From positions 1-64,000 of the forward strand of contig NC_054390.1 of NCBI RefSeq assembly GCF_001625195.1: 64,000 nucleotides of DNA, given 5' to 3'. The first letter of the stretch is position 1; each line of letters begins with the position of its first letter. Positions 43,169 through 55,754 of this stretch are shown here, in pieces. The stretch is from Drechmeria coniospora (taxonomy: Eukaryota > Ascomycota > Sordariomycetes > Hypocreales > Ophiocordycipitaceae). Position numbers and translations under genes: made by a program. The notes below the pieces were generated by a model. That model was not told the DNA's origin. It worked only from the letters and a program-made list of their open reading frames with translations, and did no database searches.

Positions 43169-46100
43169 GGTACAACCGGTGCAGGCACAACAGCTTTGGA
43201 CACAACAACTGCAGACATAACGACTATAAATTTATCTGGCTCAAGCACGACAGGGATGAGCACGACAGAGTTCGGTACAACAGATTCAGGCACAAAAAGT
43301 TCAGACACAACAGCTGAAGTCACTACAGGTTCAAGTACATCGGTCCCAAGCACGACGGGGTTCAGCACAACGGGGTTCAGCACAACAGGCCTAAGCACAT
43401 CAGTTTCAGATACAACAGGTACGGGAACAACTGCTACAGGAACAACAGGTACGGCAACAACAGCTATACATCTACTATAGGCACAACAGATACATACACA
43501 ACAGCTACGGACACAACAGCCATGGACACAGCAGCCACGGACACAGCGGGTACGGGTACAACCGCTACAGGCACGACAGGTACAAACACACCAGGGCTAA
43601 GCACAACGGGTACAGGCACAACAGTTTCAGGTACGACAGCTATAAGTTCAACTACAGTAGGAACAACAAGTGCGGGCACAACAGATACAGGCACAACAAT
43701 TTCAGGTACAACAGAAACAGGCCCAACTTCTATGGACACAACAGAAATGAGTACAACAGGTACAGCAACCGGTGCAGTGTCAACAGATACTGTCTCGACT
43801 ACTGCAGGAACAACAGTAACAGCAACAACAGTTACCGGGACAGCTGTATCAGGGACAACGGCAACAGAAGCTACGGAAACAACAGCTACAGCTTCGGGAA
43901 CAACGGGAACAGGCTCAACCTCCGCAAGCTCCACAGGTACAACCACAGCGGTAACCGCCACAGGGACTACAGCAACGGGCACTGCATCAACAAGCACACC
44001 AGGAGCGATTACCACAGCTTCTAGCACAACAGCTACAGGAACAACAGCAACAGGCTCAACAGGCACGGGCACTACAGCTACAGAGTCAACCACGGGAGCA
44101 GCAACGACAGGCTCAGAGACGACAGGTACAGTGCCAACAGGTTCAACAACAGCAGTGGCAACAGGCACAGGCACAGCAAGTTCAGGGACGACGGCCACAG
44201 ACTCCACTGCTGCAGGCATAACAAGTACGGCCACGACAGGTACCAGCTCACCAGTTTCAGTCACAACAGACACAGGGACGACAGGTTCAAGCACGTCAGG
44301 TTCGGTAACTTCAGGCTCAGGGACAATGCCTACTGCAACAACAACTGCCTCCAGAAGCACGCAAAGCACGGGGACGACTGGTTCGGGTACATCAAGCTCG
44401 GCAACTACAGTTGCATCAGTTTCAGGGACAGTATCAACTACAACAACAGCTGCACCTACAGGCACACAAAGCATAGGGACGACAGGAACGGGCACGACTG
44501 GCTCAACAACTTCTTCAGCAGCAACAGCTACAGGCACAACAGGTACTAGCAGCGACATGACGAGCACGGGCGCCGGTGCAGGTACAAACACGGCGAGCAC
44601 CACCACCATGGTCGCTACGGCTACAGATGTTACGACTATAGACTCTTCCTATACCACAGCAACTGCTACGAGAGCTACAACTGCGGGTGCCACGACCGTG
44701 GCCACGTCCACCGATACCACAGCTGTCACTTCTGTTGATACATCAGCGTCATTGTCGGTCCCTATAACCACAGCCACAACCGCAACAACAGTAGCCGTTA
44801 CGAAGTCTACAAGTTTGCCAGCCACGGTTACAAGCATCAGCACCGCAGCCACAGGCACGACCGCTGCCGACACAACAAGTGCCGCTGGAACGACCAAAGA
44901 CACAGCAACGACATCGATGGGCACCACAGCCACGGCCATCACCACGGTTGTAGACACGACAGCCACCACGGCCACGGGTAGTGGCGTCTTGACCACAGCT
45001 ACTGTAGACACGTCCACGTCCATCCAGACATCTGGGGTTACGACAGGAACCGGTTCCACTACAGGCTCGACGGTTACCGGAACGACGTTGCCAACTACCT
45101 CTCTCACACACACGACGACTACAACCTCGGCGACAGATAGCGGAACGCTGCTTACAGACACCACCACGAGCGGCGCCGATGCATCTACCAATACGGCAGT
45201 CACAAGCACGACGGCCGTTGGCAGCACCACTTTGGACTCTACGACGAGCACGGATACTGCTCAATCGACGGCTGACGGTACAGGACAATCGCGTACCACC
45301 ACCAGCACGGCAACGGCAGACTCGACTGTTGCCACGACGGCGGACGGCACAGGGAGCTCGCTCACCATAACCGGCACCACGACTGCAGAATCGACAGGTG
45401 CCACGACGGCAGACGGCGCAGGGAGCTCGCTCACCATAATCGGCACGACGACTGCAGAATCGACAGGTGCCACGACGGCAGACGGCACAGGGAGCTCGTG
45501 CACCACCACCAGCACGACGACCGCAGACTCGACAGGTGCCACGACGGCGGACGGTACAGGGAGATCACGCACCATCACCGGCACCACGGCTGCAACTTCG
45601 GGAACCAGCACAGGGGCATCACATACCGGAACAACTCTTCCATCGACGGCTACGGACACGGGGGCCACCGGCATCACAACTCAATCGACCGAAGCAAGTG
45701 TCGCCGCGTCGACTACAAGCACGGAATTGGATGCAACTACCACTTTCGCCACGACGGAAACGGGAACAGGAGACTGAACAGGAAGAAGCAGAACCTCGAT
45801 TGGACGCACCACATCGACTGCAGGCACGGAAAGGGATACCACTACGACCATGGCAACGATCGAAACTGGAACGGGAGACGGAACAGGACGAAGCAGAACT
45901 TTCATCAGACGTACCACATCAACTGCAGGCATGTACAGGGATACCACTACGACTTTTGCAACGACCGAAACCGAAACAGGAGACGGAACAGGAAGAAGTC
46001 GAATGGTTACAAGCACGAGCAAGGCAATGACGAGCATTGTGGTCAGCACGTTCACAGCTACGACATGCCCAGAAGTCACTACGAGTGATGCTGCAGGCAA

Positions 46101-46521
46101 CGTAACGACGACAATTACCACAACCTTTACCATAACGTGCCCCGTGGCCCCGACGGTTATCACGTCGTGTGGGCAAGAATTTACCATTGATTCTCCGGGC
46201 ACAAAAGTCTTGGTGGCTACCTTGACGAAGATTGTCTGCAAGGACTGCGTCCGAGAAACGGCAGGGCAGAGGCCGCAGGGGAAGGGTACCGCCAGCAGAC
46301 CACCATGCCCGACCTGCACCCCCCGGAGGGCACACGAGCCATATGGGCAAGAGGACGAGTCCGACGAGGTGGCGGCAGGTTTTGGGGCGGCGTCTACGTC
46401 GGGACGCGTGGGCCATCAGGGCGCCGACGAGGTGGTGACGGCTGCGGCGGTCACGACTCGGCGATGCCCGTGGGTCCTTGCCACCGTCGCGATGCTTCTG
46501 TTTTCCGTCCGCTTGTTCTAA
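43169..46521 (+). pseudogene. GPI-anchored Thr/Ser-rich mucin-like protein, disrupted
   Basis: The plus strand encodes more than 1000 residues of Thr/Ser/Gly/Ala repeats (TGTTATGTTGT, SSGTTATDST), then 30-codon repeats (TADSTGATTADGTGSS), a Cys-containing segment (TATTCPEVTT...TITCPVAP...TSCGQEF...KIVCKDC, 46060-46250) and a hydrophobic tail (WVLATVAMLLFSVRLF) typical of a GPI signal. The 5' end is replaced by an LTR fragment, so no native signal peptide is seen; the ATG at 43142 lies in LTR sequence. A frame change occurs near 43481-43522. TGA at 45775 replaces GGA of the neighbouring repeat, and the same frame continues to 46521. Presumably a cell-wall protein gene now broken, or one needing a sequencing check. 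Confidence 0.75.
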
Positions 46522-49150
46522 AGTCGACCGAATGAGTGTTCAGCAGGTTGGAATGGGGACATGTGGAAGGGTGTTTTTCTCATGGATACATTTGCTACCA
46601 GCCTTCCTCGACGGGGAAATCTTCCATGGAGGGACACATGCACATAGCGGCACATAGAAGGCTCACAGTTGCAACGTACAAACCAGAAATGTAAACAATT
46701 CAAGCCACTTCACCTTGCACGAGGCTACGATTGCGACGATTAACCCTATCCCTAGGCTATGTCTCGAGAATACATCCGCCGTCTAATGCGCCTGTTTGCA
46801 GTCAAGAAGGGCACTCAAGGTAGGCGTTGGAAGACTGTGAGCGGACATATTGGACAAGAGATGCCTTGGAAGTTGTAGAATATGATTTTGGGGTATGATT
46901 CGACTGATAAGGCGCGGGCATCCCACAGTCTGCGGTCGGAGCAAATAAGCACAACGCGGACAGGGGCAGCCCCCCCCCCCCCCCGAACCCCCCCTCGCGA
47001 CTCTCCAACGGGTTCATGCACGAATATTCTGTTAGTCCAAACTGGGAAAAAGCAGTCCATACGTAGCCGGGGTCGTGCCTGAATGACGGCTCGTGGAGGA
47101 GCGGTGGCGGAGGCTGGGAGACTTGAGGCGGCCGCCCGGCGCCAGCTCGTCAGGCACGACGGCTCACGATGTGTTATCGAACGAGGATGCGGGGAAAGAC
47201 CCTTACCATCTAGACGCATTGCAGAGGAGGGGAGGAGGACAGGAAGGCGTCGGAGACTTATGTTGATGGATGCCCAGAGCGGACACGTGCCTGTTGCCGC
47301 GGCCGATGATGGGATGCAACGCCAGCACGTTGAGTGATGCTGCTGCGTTCACCGTCCCATTCACGGTCCACGTTGCTTCTTCTTCTTCTCAAGGTGTATC
47401 GAGGCGCAAAAGACGGCGTAGGCCTCTTGGACAACTCAATTACTCAGCAGCAAGATCCTAGCCGATGTGGACACGGACGACGGCCAGATGGAAGTCTTTG
47501 CCGCCGCGGCTGTGCTCCTGTCCGACATGGGCCACGATAGTTGGGCGTGTCGACAGAGCCTAGCATTATTTCATGCAGATACACTGATGGAAGCGGAGAT
47601 GGATGGGATGGATTGCCATGCATGTCCATCTACGCATCCTGCCTGCCTGTAGATGTCGGTCAGTCGGTTGCTGGCCGGCGAGGTGGCACCGGTCTCGGTC
47701 TCGGTCTTTGATCTCGTCCACGACGACTCGTACGAGTGCAAAGCGCACCGAAAGCAATGACCGAGGTCATCGCTTGACGATACGAAGAAGCGGCGCAACT
47801 GTCGACACTTGGCAGCAGCGGCAGCACCGAGGACAAAAGGGGGCTGCTACCTGCTGCTTCTGGCGTCTGCCGCCAACGCCGCGGACGAATGGATGACTGT
47901 CTAGACTCGAGTCCGATCGGAGCAAGAGGCCATGCTCCTTGGGCGCACATGGGAATCGTTCATTCGGTCACAGCGCACGCACGATCCCTTGTCGTAGCTG
48001 GATACATGGTCGCCGGCCGCGGAGCCGCCCGGGACGCCACCACCTTCCCAATCGAGGCATGGAGCCGGCATCGGCATAAGTGGGTCCCTGGTCCGCACGG
48101 AGTGGGGCCACGGATTTGGTACGTACCGTGCCGTCGGCACCGCACTTACACCAACATTCACTCCTACTCCTACGCTTCCACGGCACCGGACCGAGGATGG
48201 ACGGCGGCGCGTGCTGCGTTGCGTTGGCCCAGGCCAAGAGGCGGACGGACGAAGCGCCAGGGGTCGCGGCGCGGTCGCAGGCACGCGCAGCACGCACCAA
48301 GCACACGCGCCGACGCGGCCAAGGGACCGGGGCGCTGTCACATCTCGCCTACCACCGCCACACCGCCCTCACCGGACCACACGATCTCGTGTCGGACTCG
48401 GGCGAGTCTTTGTCTCTCTCCGATGCCGGAGCCCTCGCTCTGTGCTCGCGTGGGAAGCGCGACGACGTCAAGGGAGCTCGGCTGCCGGTTCCCAGATGCG
48501 ACGGTCCCGCGGGCGGACGGGCGACGGAGCAAGCATGCGGATGAGGGAAAGGGGCGACGGCGAGAGCAAAAGGAGAGGCGTCGCATGCTGGGCGAGATTT
48601 CTGGGCGAGATGGGCCAGCCCGTCGATGACGTCCCTCACCGCCGGCGGCTCGTGGCGGACGACGGAAGACGCAGATTCCCCAAGGGACGGGCTCGTCGCC
48701 TCACGGCACCATTCCTCGCCTCGTACCGTCATGTCTAGCCGCCCCCCCTTCCCCCCTCGACGTTGCCGGCGACGAGGATGATGACGGACGAGACAGGCCA
48801 AGGCGGCGTGGCCGGGGTCCGGAACCGGCCGCGAATGCCCAAGGGGACGAATGGAGGCAGGGGAATCGAAGGGAATTTATGGAGACTTTCTCAATGGAGA
48901 AGCTGCTGGCCTCACGTAATCGCCGGGCTCCGTTTACGGGCGCATCTACATCAACATGTGGGAATAAGCAATACGCACCCACACTGTCATCGATCCGGGA
49001 CGGATGCTACGTCGTACTCGGGCGAGCACATGTACAGGGCACCACCAGGCATGGACTTGGAGCACGGTGTCTGCATTTCTCGAGTGCAAATATTGGAGAA
49101 CAGTTGCGAGGAGCGGCGTTGCTTGAAGTGCAGTCGTTTGGAGAATAGGG
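46522..49150. other. GC-rich intergenic region, no gene supported
   Basis: GC content rises sharply here relative to the left half. Overlapping open frames occur on both strands with basic, Arg/Pro-rich translations and no domain, which is what random GC-rich DNA gives. A C15-type run lies near 46970. An exon with no recognisable domain cannot be excluded. Confidence 0.45.
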
Positions 49151-49254
49151 GCTTGGAGCGCTCCCATACAGGTACCAGTACTTGTTACTTGCATAGGGGG
49201 TGCAATTGCTTGTACCAGTACGGAGCACAAGGAGTAAAGTTACAAGCATGAACT

Positions 49255-49470
49255 TGTACTCCGTGTGTGTACTTTGTGCTTGTACTCCGTGTGTGTACTT
49301 TGTGCTTGTACTCCGTACTTGTTGTACCACGTGCTTGTAATCCATGCTTGTATTCCGTGCTTGTACTCTGTGCTCGTACTCTGTGCTCGTACTCCGTGCT
49401 TGTACTCCGTGCTTGTACTCCGTGCCTGTACTCTGTGCTCGCACTCCGTGCTTGTACTCCGTACTTGGAG
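49255..49470. repeat. 13-bp minisatellite (cttgtactccgtg)
   Basis: About 15 tandem copies with few variants (ctgtgctcgta). Open in several frames; not considered coding. Confidence 0.9.
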
Positions 49471-49639
49471 TTCAGGAATAGCATCACCTAGGTACTTGGT
49501 GATTATAGTGGATTGGTGGAGCGCTGGACGCTGGAACCGCCGATGCCACAGCGCTCCCGTCGATCATCTGGTCCCTTTACCCCGCACGCGCTCCCCGGAC
49601 GGTCACTGTAACGGATTCGTACAGGTACTTGCTTGCACC

Positions 49640-51010
49640 GTACACGGACACCTCCCAAGGGTAATGCTGTGGCCTGTCCTTGTGCGCTGTGCGCCATACA
49701 TGTACATGTACTTGATTGTGAGGTATACTTACCTGCATGGCCAGGTACACCTACTTGCATGGACAGGTACACCTGTTGTACAGAATCCGCCGTCTGCATG
49801 TACATGTACTCGGAACTTGCACACCGACAGCAGCCACACCTACTTGCATGCGCATGAACACCTACGGTCTGGCATCAATAGTACAAGTGCACGTAAAAGT
49901 GCATGTAAAAGGACAACTATCGTATCAAAGTGCATGTACAAGGACACCTATCGTATCAAAGTGCATGTGCAGAGACCGCCTATCGTATCCAAACGCATGT
50001 TCCTGTACAGTGCCTTAGGCATCTACTTGGGGTGCACAGGTACCCAATACAAGTAAGCACAGTGCACCCGCAGAATCTACAGGTGCCTTTGCCGCCATAA
50101 AACGTGCATGTACTCAGTACGGCACAGTACATACCAGTACTTGTGCATGTCACCGTGGCCTATTTTGAGGTACAAGAAATACTCCTGCAAGATGTACATG
50201 TACAGTACACGGCACTAACCAGCATCTGCAGACACACATAGGGTACCTCCATGTACCAGGTACACCTCCGTGTCTACATGCGCCTGTACCTTCAATTGCC
50301 CCAGCTGCAGCACCGAGTACATCTACAGTACTTGCATCTACTTGCGCGCGAGCATTCGGTACATCTACCACGTCTATATGTACATGTGGCCGCGCGTACA
50401 GATGCACTCACGACGCATGTACATCTACCTGCATCTCCATGTACACGCGTATACTGCTTGGTACATCTACCACGGCTACATGTACATGCGCCCTCACGCA
50501 CAGATGAACACGGCAATGTATAATCTACTTGCATCTACGGAGTACATGTACACCCGAAACTTGGTACTTACGTCCGCGTCTACAACTGAGTACAAGTGCC
50601 AGATGCCCTCACTGCACATGTACATCTACTTGCATCTACATGTACACGCGAATACATGGTACATCTACCACGTCTACATGTACACGCGCATACTTGGTAC
50701 ATCGACCACGTCTACATATACATGTGCCTTCACGCACAGATGCACTCACGGCGCAAGTACATCTACTTGCATCTACATGTACACGCGCATACTTGGTACC
50801 TCCACCTCGTCAACAACTACATGTGCCAGAGCACATGTACATCTACTTGCCTCTACATGTACACGCGCATACTTGGTACATCTACCACCTCCACAAGTAC
50901 CTGTGCCAGATGCCCTCGTGGCGCATGTACATCTGCTTGCATCAACATGTACACCATACTTGGAACGTCCACCACATCAACAACTACCTGCGCCAGAGCA
51001 CATGTACATC
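49640..51010. repeat. Complex repeat rich in TACATGTACA palindromes
   Basis: Recurring modules acatctacttgcatctacat, gtacacgcgcatacttgg and tacatctaccacgtctacat form irregular units of about 60-75 bp. Many modules contain the self-complementary tacatgtaca. Long open frames over it (Cys/Tyr/Thr-rich) follow from the repeat composition. Confidence 0.8.
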
Positions 51011-52046
51011 TACTTGCCTCTACATCTACCCTGGCCTATGGCGCATTGCGGGTCCTCCCCGGCCGACCCCACATGCCTACCCGGCGGCCGGGCGGGCCAT
51101 GGCGGCCGGTTTCCCGAACGGGTAGGTGACCATGTCGACCTGCTATCGTGCGCTTGTCCGCCTGAATCATCTGCGAGCCCTTGCCGGTGATTCTGCATTG
51201 GCATTGCGACCGTCATCATGTGCAGCCCATGTGCCCGTCGTCGCATCGTCGTCCATGGCATCCGTACCGCGAGCTCCGAGGCATCGGCGCGAGCTGCCCC
51301 GGAGGAAAGATTCCGCGGCTCGCGACCCAAGTCCGGACCGCTCGTCCTCCGATTGCGTCCTTTTGTCTGTCGTGGGAGGGCCCGTGGCCGTCATGCGAGG
51401 AACCAGGAAAAGGCATCGAGCACCCGTGGTAATCTTCCGTCTTCGCCTGCTCGTGTAACCTGTCCGATGCCGGCAACGTGGGGCCCCGACATCCTATCTA
51501 TCCTCACGACCTCGTGGGGACGGAGCAGAGGAAGGAATAGGCAACGGATAACATCGTTCCGTTCGCATCTGCCGCGGTGGCCCGGAGTGCGTGTCGAGCG
51601 TGATAACGGCCGCCCATCGGCGGTGGCCCCGGTGCCGTCGATGCCATCCACGCCGCGCCGGTGACTGCTCGCTTCCACCGTCGGCGGCGGTGGATTCTGA
51701 GAGGAGGCAGAGGCCAGGATAGGTAGCAGTCGTGCCCATTTCATCTGGTCCGGCCACCCAGTCGGGAAGCTGGCGAGCGATGAGCCAAGCCGGCCCCTGC
51801 AATCACGTCGACTCCTCCCCCTCCTCGTCCCGTCCGGACCATCAGCCGTAGCGGTAACCCGCAGATGGCGGTGCATGGATCCTTGTGGTACGAGTAGCTG
51901 CGAGTAGATGCGAGTTGGTGCGAGCGGGTGCAGTTCGGTGCTGGTCCTGTGCAGCGAGGGCGGCTCATCTGCAATCTTGGGGTCCGCTTCGTGCGATGTG
52001 ACCCTCGCCCCTCGCCGTGGCTTCGACAGGGGTTGGCCCGGCCTCC
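51011..52046. other. Intergenic, upstream of the subtilase
   Basis: GC-rich, no recognisable domain in any frame. Contains the distal promoter of the subtilase. Confidence 0.45.
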
Positions 52047-52323
52047 TCGATCCCTCCCACGCACTCTCTCTCTCCACACACTCTCTCTCCCCACACACTC
52101 TCTCTCCGTACACACTCTCTCTCTCCATACACACACTCTCTCTCCACTCACTCTCCCTCTCCACACACTCTCTCTGCTTCCTTCAGCGGCAGAGGGCCGG
52201 TGCGGACAAGCCATGTCTTCGTCCGTCTCCTCCGCAACGGGTATATAGAGTCGTCAGCGCCGCCCGACGACTGCCTCTCCTCTCCGGTCCCCAGCCGTCG
52301 CCATCTTGCACTCGTCGACAGTC
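52047..52323 (+). promoter_or_regulatory. CT-rich core promoter of the subtilase
   Basis: A strongly pyrimidine-rich tract of ctctctctccacacact-type repeats (about 52062-52180) lies 140-260 bp before the ATG. The gtatatagag sequence near 52240 is a TATA-like element 80 bp upstream. CT-rich tracts upstream of start codons are common in highly expressed filamentous-fungal genes. Confidence 0.55.
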
Positions 52324-52444
52324 ATGGTCCGCACATCGCTTCTCCTGTCGCTCGCCGCGGCCGCCTCGACGGCGCTCGCGAGCAAGGCCGCCGTCAACGT
52401 CGTGCCCGGCGCCTACATCTTCGAGCTCGAGGATGGCTATGTGA

Positions 52445-52478
<34 letters not shown>

Positions 52479-55095
52479 GCCGATCACGCCCGCATGCTGA
52501 CCGTCGCCAGGACCCCAGCGCCCTCGACAAGGCCGTCGGCAAGGAGGGCAAGACGCGCATGAAGCTCGACTACAGCCTCTTCAAGGGCGTCTCCGTCCAG
52601 CTCAACGACGTCAACAAGGCCGAGGAGAAGGCGGCCAAGATCGCCGCCGACCCTGCCGTCAAGGCCTTCTTCCCCGTTCGCCTCTACGACATGCCCAACC
52701 CCAAGGTTGAGTGGATCGGGACGAACCCCAAGGCGCACTTTGCCGACGTCAAGAAGCGCTCGCCCGCGAACCAGACCGAGGACACCTTTTCCCCCCACGT
52801 CATGACCCAGGTCGACAAGCTCCGCGCCGAGGGCTTCACCGGCAAGGGCATCAAGATTGCCGTCATCGACACCGGTGTAAGTCCCTGGTCCCCCCCCTCG
52901 AGCTGACCGACGGCCGAGTCTGACGAGCATCGCCGCAGATCGACTACAAGCACCCGGCCCTCGGCGGCTGCTTCGGCAAGGGCTGCCTCGTCTCCTTCGG
53001 CACCGACTTCGTCGGCGATGCCTACACCGGCAGCAACACGCCCGTCCCCGACGACGACCCCATGGACTGCGGCGGCCACGGCACCCACGTCGCCGGCACC
53101 GTCGCCGCCCAGCCGAACAAGTTTGGCTTCACCGGCGCCGTCCCTGACGCTTCCCTCGGCGCCTACCGCGTCTTCGGCTGCAAGGGCCAGGTCGGCAACG
53201 ACATCCTCATCGCCGCCTACAACAGGGCCTACGAGGACGGCGCCAACATCATCACTGCCTCCATCGGCGGGCCCAGCGGCTGGTCCGAGGATCCTTGGGC
53301 CGTCGCCGTCCAGCGCATCGTCGAAAAGGGCGTCCCCTGCACCGTCTCCGCCGGCAACGAGGGAAATCAGGGCCTCTTCTACGCCAGCGGTGCCGCCGAC
53401 GGCAAGGGCGTCACCTCCATCGCCTCCTTCGACAACACCCTGACGCCGACGCTCCTCTACCTCGTCAAGTACAGCATCGACGACGCCAACGACGTCGACT
53501 TCGGCTACGTCCCCGCCCAGCCCGGCGCCTGGGACGGCGTGACGCTCGAGGTCTACGCCACGAGCACCGACGTCACCATCAAGGACGACGCCTGCACCGC
53601 CCTGCCGGCCAACACGCCTGACCTCGGCAACAAGATCGTCCTCATCCGTCGCGGCAGCTGCAACTTCTCGACAAAGGCCGCCAACGCCGCCGCCAAGGGG
53701 GCCAAGTACATCATGATCTACAACAACGTCGCCGGCGCCATGTCCATCGACCTCTCGGCCGTCCCCGGCGTCCTCGCCGGCGGCATGACGACCAAGGAGG
53801 TCGGTGAGGGCTGGATCAAGGCCATCAAGGACGGCAAGAAGGTGACGCTCAAGATGGCGAGCCGCGAGAAGACGGACGTCTCCATGGTCGCGAGCCCCAA
53901 CAACGCGACCGGCGGCGCCCTCAGCACCTTCACCTCGTGGGGACCTACCTGGGAGATGGACCTCAAGCCCCAGGTCGGAACGCCCGGCGGCAACATCCTC
54001 TCGACCTACCCGACGGCCCTCGGCGGCTACGCCGTCCTCTCCGGAACCTCCATGGCCTGCCCCATCGCCGCCGGCATCGTCGCCCTCATCGCCGAGGTCC
54101 GCGGCACCTTTGACCCTACCCTCATCGACAACCTGCTCTCGTCGACGGCCAACCCGCAGCTCCTCAACGACGGCACCAAGTTCTACCCTGCCTTTGCCCC
54201 GACGGCCCAGCAGGGAGGTGGTCTCGTCCAGGCCTACGACGCGGCCTACACGACGACGCTGCTCGAGCCGTCAGCGTTGTCCTTCAACGACACCGAGCAC
54301 TTTGCCAAGTCGTTGAAGCTCACCATCAGCAACAAGGGCAGCAAGGAGATCACCTACAAGCTGTCCAACGTGCCCGCCATCACCATGTTCACCCTCGACG
54401 CCGGGACCATCAACCCGGGCACGTTCCCCAACGACGCCTCCCTCGCGGCCGCGACGCTCAAGTTCAGCCAGGATTCCGTCACCATCGGCGCCGGAAGTTC
54501 CGCGTCCGTCGAGGTGCAGCCGACGCCGCCCTCCGGCCTCGACGCGAAGCGCCTGCCTCTCTGGTCCGGCTGGGTCGCCATCAACGGCACCGACGGCTCT
54601 TCCCTGTCCATCCCCTACCAGGGTCTCGCCGGCTCGCTCCGCTCGGCGACCGTCATGGCCTCGGACAGCGCTTGGGTCGCCAGCTCGACCGACAAGGACC
54701 TCACCGCCGTCAAGGCCAACATCACCTTTACCGTGCCGTCGCCCGGCAGCAAGAACGGCACCAAGGCGACCCTGCCGGCCGTCGTCGCCAACCTCGCCCT
54801 CGGCTCGTCCCTCTTGACGGCTCACATCGTCCCCATGACGACCTGCCCTCCCAAGAACCTGACGACCGAGTACTTTGGCCACAACTCCATCGGCCAGCCG
54901 TACGGCTTCCCCAACAAGTACCTCACCCGCGGCGCCGGATCGTACCCGTGGGATGGTCGCCTCGACTCGGGCAAGTACGCGCCGCCGGGCAAGTACAAGT
55001 TCATCGTCCGCGCCCTGAGGATCTTTGGCGACGCGAGCAAGAAGTCGGACTGGGACGTCAGCGAGACGGGATCCTTCTACATCAAGTACGAGTGA
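52324..55095 (+). CDS. Secreted subtilisin-like serine protease with PA and Fn3-like domains (3 exons, 879 aa)
   Basis: Exons 52324-52440, 52511-52876 and 52939-55095. Introns of 70 and 62 bp have GTGAGT/CAG and GTAAGT/CAG borders with CTGAC branch sites. Residues 1-20 are a signal peptide (MVRTSLLLSLAAAASTALAS). An I9-type propeptide covers about 28-110 (AYIFELEDGY). The S8 catalytic domain has Asp159 (AVIDTG), His208 (GGHGTHVAGT), oxyanion Asn301 (SAGNEGNQG) and Ser532 (LSGTSMACP). A PA domain is inserted at about 377-465 (KIVLIRRGSCNF), and an Fn3-like domain follows at about 600-745. This is the vpr/Pr1C-like architecture. Function: extracellular protein degradation, plausibly host cuticle or substrate attack (inference). 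All catalytic residues are present. Confidence 0.93.
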
Positions 55096-55262
55096 GAAGG
55101 CTCGGGCATCGGGGACGCGGACCGAGGGGTGCCGGGAAACGAGACGAATGAATGACTGAAGAGCATGGATATCCCTTTTTTCTGCATGTATATATTGGTT
55201 GCAAAGGGCTGGGTCGGTGGACGACTGCCGGGTTGGTAGACGACTGCCAGCTTGAATTTGTC
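55096..55262. other. 3' region shared by convergent genes; duplicated downstream
   Basis: 55155-55300 (gaagagcatggatatccc through ttcgttgctcgctgcttgat) is repeated at 56416-56560. It covers the likely 3' UTR of the subtilase and the last codons of the convergent minus-strand gene. Confidence 0.7.
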
Positions 55263-55754
55263 CTATTTTCGTTGCTCGCTGCTTCTTGATGTCCCATTGT
55301 GTCGTGCGTCGACTTCTTCTACAGAAAGAAGCCACTCCCAGATGCGCTTTTCTTTGGCCGAAGCCGGGACTTTGGCCGAAGCCAGGAGCATAGTCGAGGG
55401 AGGGAGAGTAGAACGATCGAGAGCATCGGCAAGGCAAAAGACGGCCGCCCAGATATCGCTGTCGGGTGATTTTGCGACGACAGCGTCCACAAGTGGCCGA
55501 AAACATTCTGGCTTGATTGCGCGTTGATGGACATGATTTTTGAGACGGAGCAGCTTTTCTGCAATATTATCGCTTGTATCCGGTACGGGTAGGTAGTAGG
55601 CAGCTGAAGACAGGATAAGTATTCCTAAAAGGCTTGCCACCACTGCAACTTGCAGCTTATCAGCGCAACCGCGCAGCTTGATGCGAATATCGTTCAATGA
55701 CTCATCAAGCGGATGCTCTGCAATGATCTTGATTTGTTCCTTGCTTAGGGCCAT
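55263..55754 (-). CDS. Small single-pass membrane protein, hypothetical
   Basis: Intact 163-residue frame, no intron needed. Residues 35-54 (LQVAVVASLLGILILSSAAY) form one transmembrane segment. The C-terminal half contains SPDSDIWAAVFCLADALDRS followed by TLPPS, which resembles the DxWxAVFxL...STPPxS stretch I recall from the N-terminal region of fungal FunK1-type kinases. No kinase domain is present. It is convergent with the subtilase, 167 bp apart. Function unknown. It could be a truncated duplicate of a larger gene, given the neighbouring duplications. Confidence 0.5.
   Translation of the reverse strand: MALSKEQIKIIAEHPLDESLNDIRIKLRGCADKLQVAVVASLLGILILSSAAYYLPVPDTSDNIAEKLLRLKNHVHQRAIKPECFRPLVDAVVAKSPDSDIWAAVFCLADALDRSTLPPSTMLLASAKVPASAKEKRIWEWLLSVEEVDARHNGTSRSSEQRK

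Noticed and set aside
43464..44609. 381-residue minus-strand Val/Pro-rich frame
   Set aside because: Antisense of the Thr-rich mucin-like gene.
47889..48629. 246-residue plus-strand frame
   Set aside because: Arg/Pro/Ser-rich with no domain, and open frames overlap it on the other strand, as expected by chance in GC-rich DNA.
51391..52164. 257-residue minus-strand frame (Glu/Arg/Ser repeats)
   Set aside because: Antisense of the CT-rich promoter tract of the subtilase.
54271..55506. 411-residue minus-strand frame
   Set aside because: Antisense shadow of the subtilase C-terminal exon; no domain.
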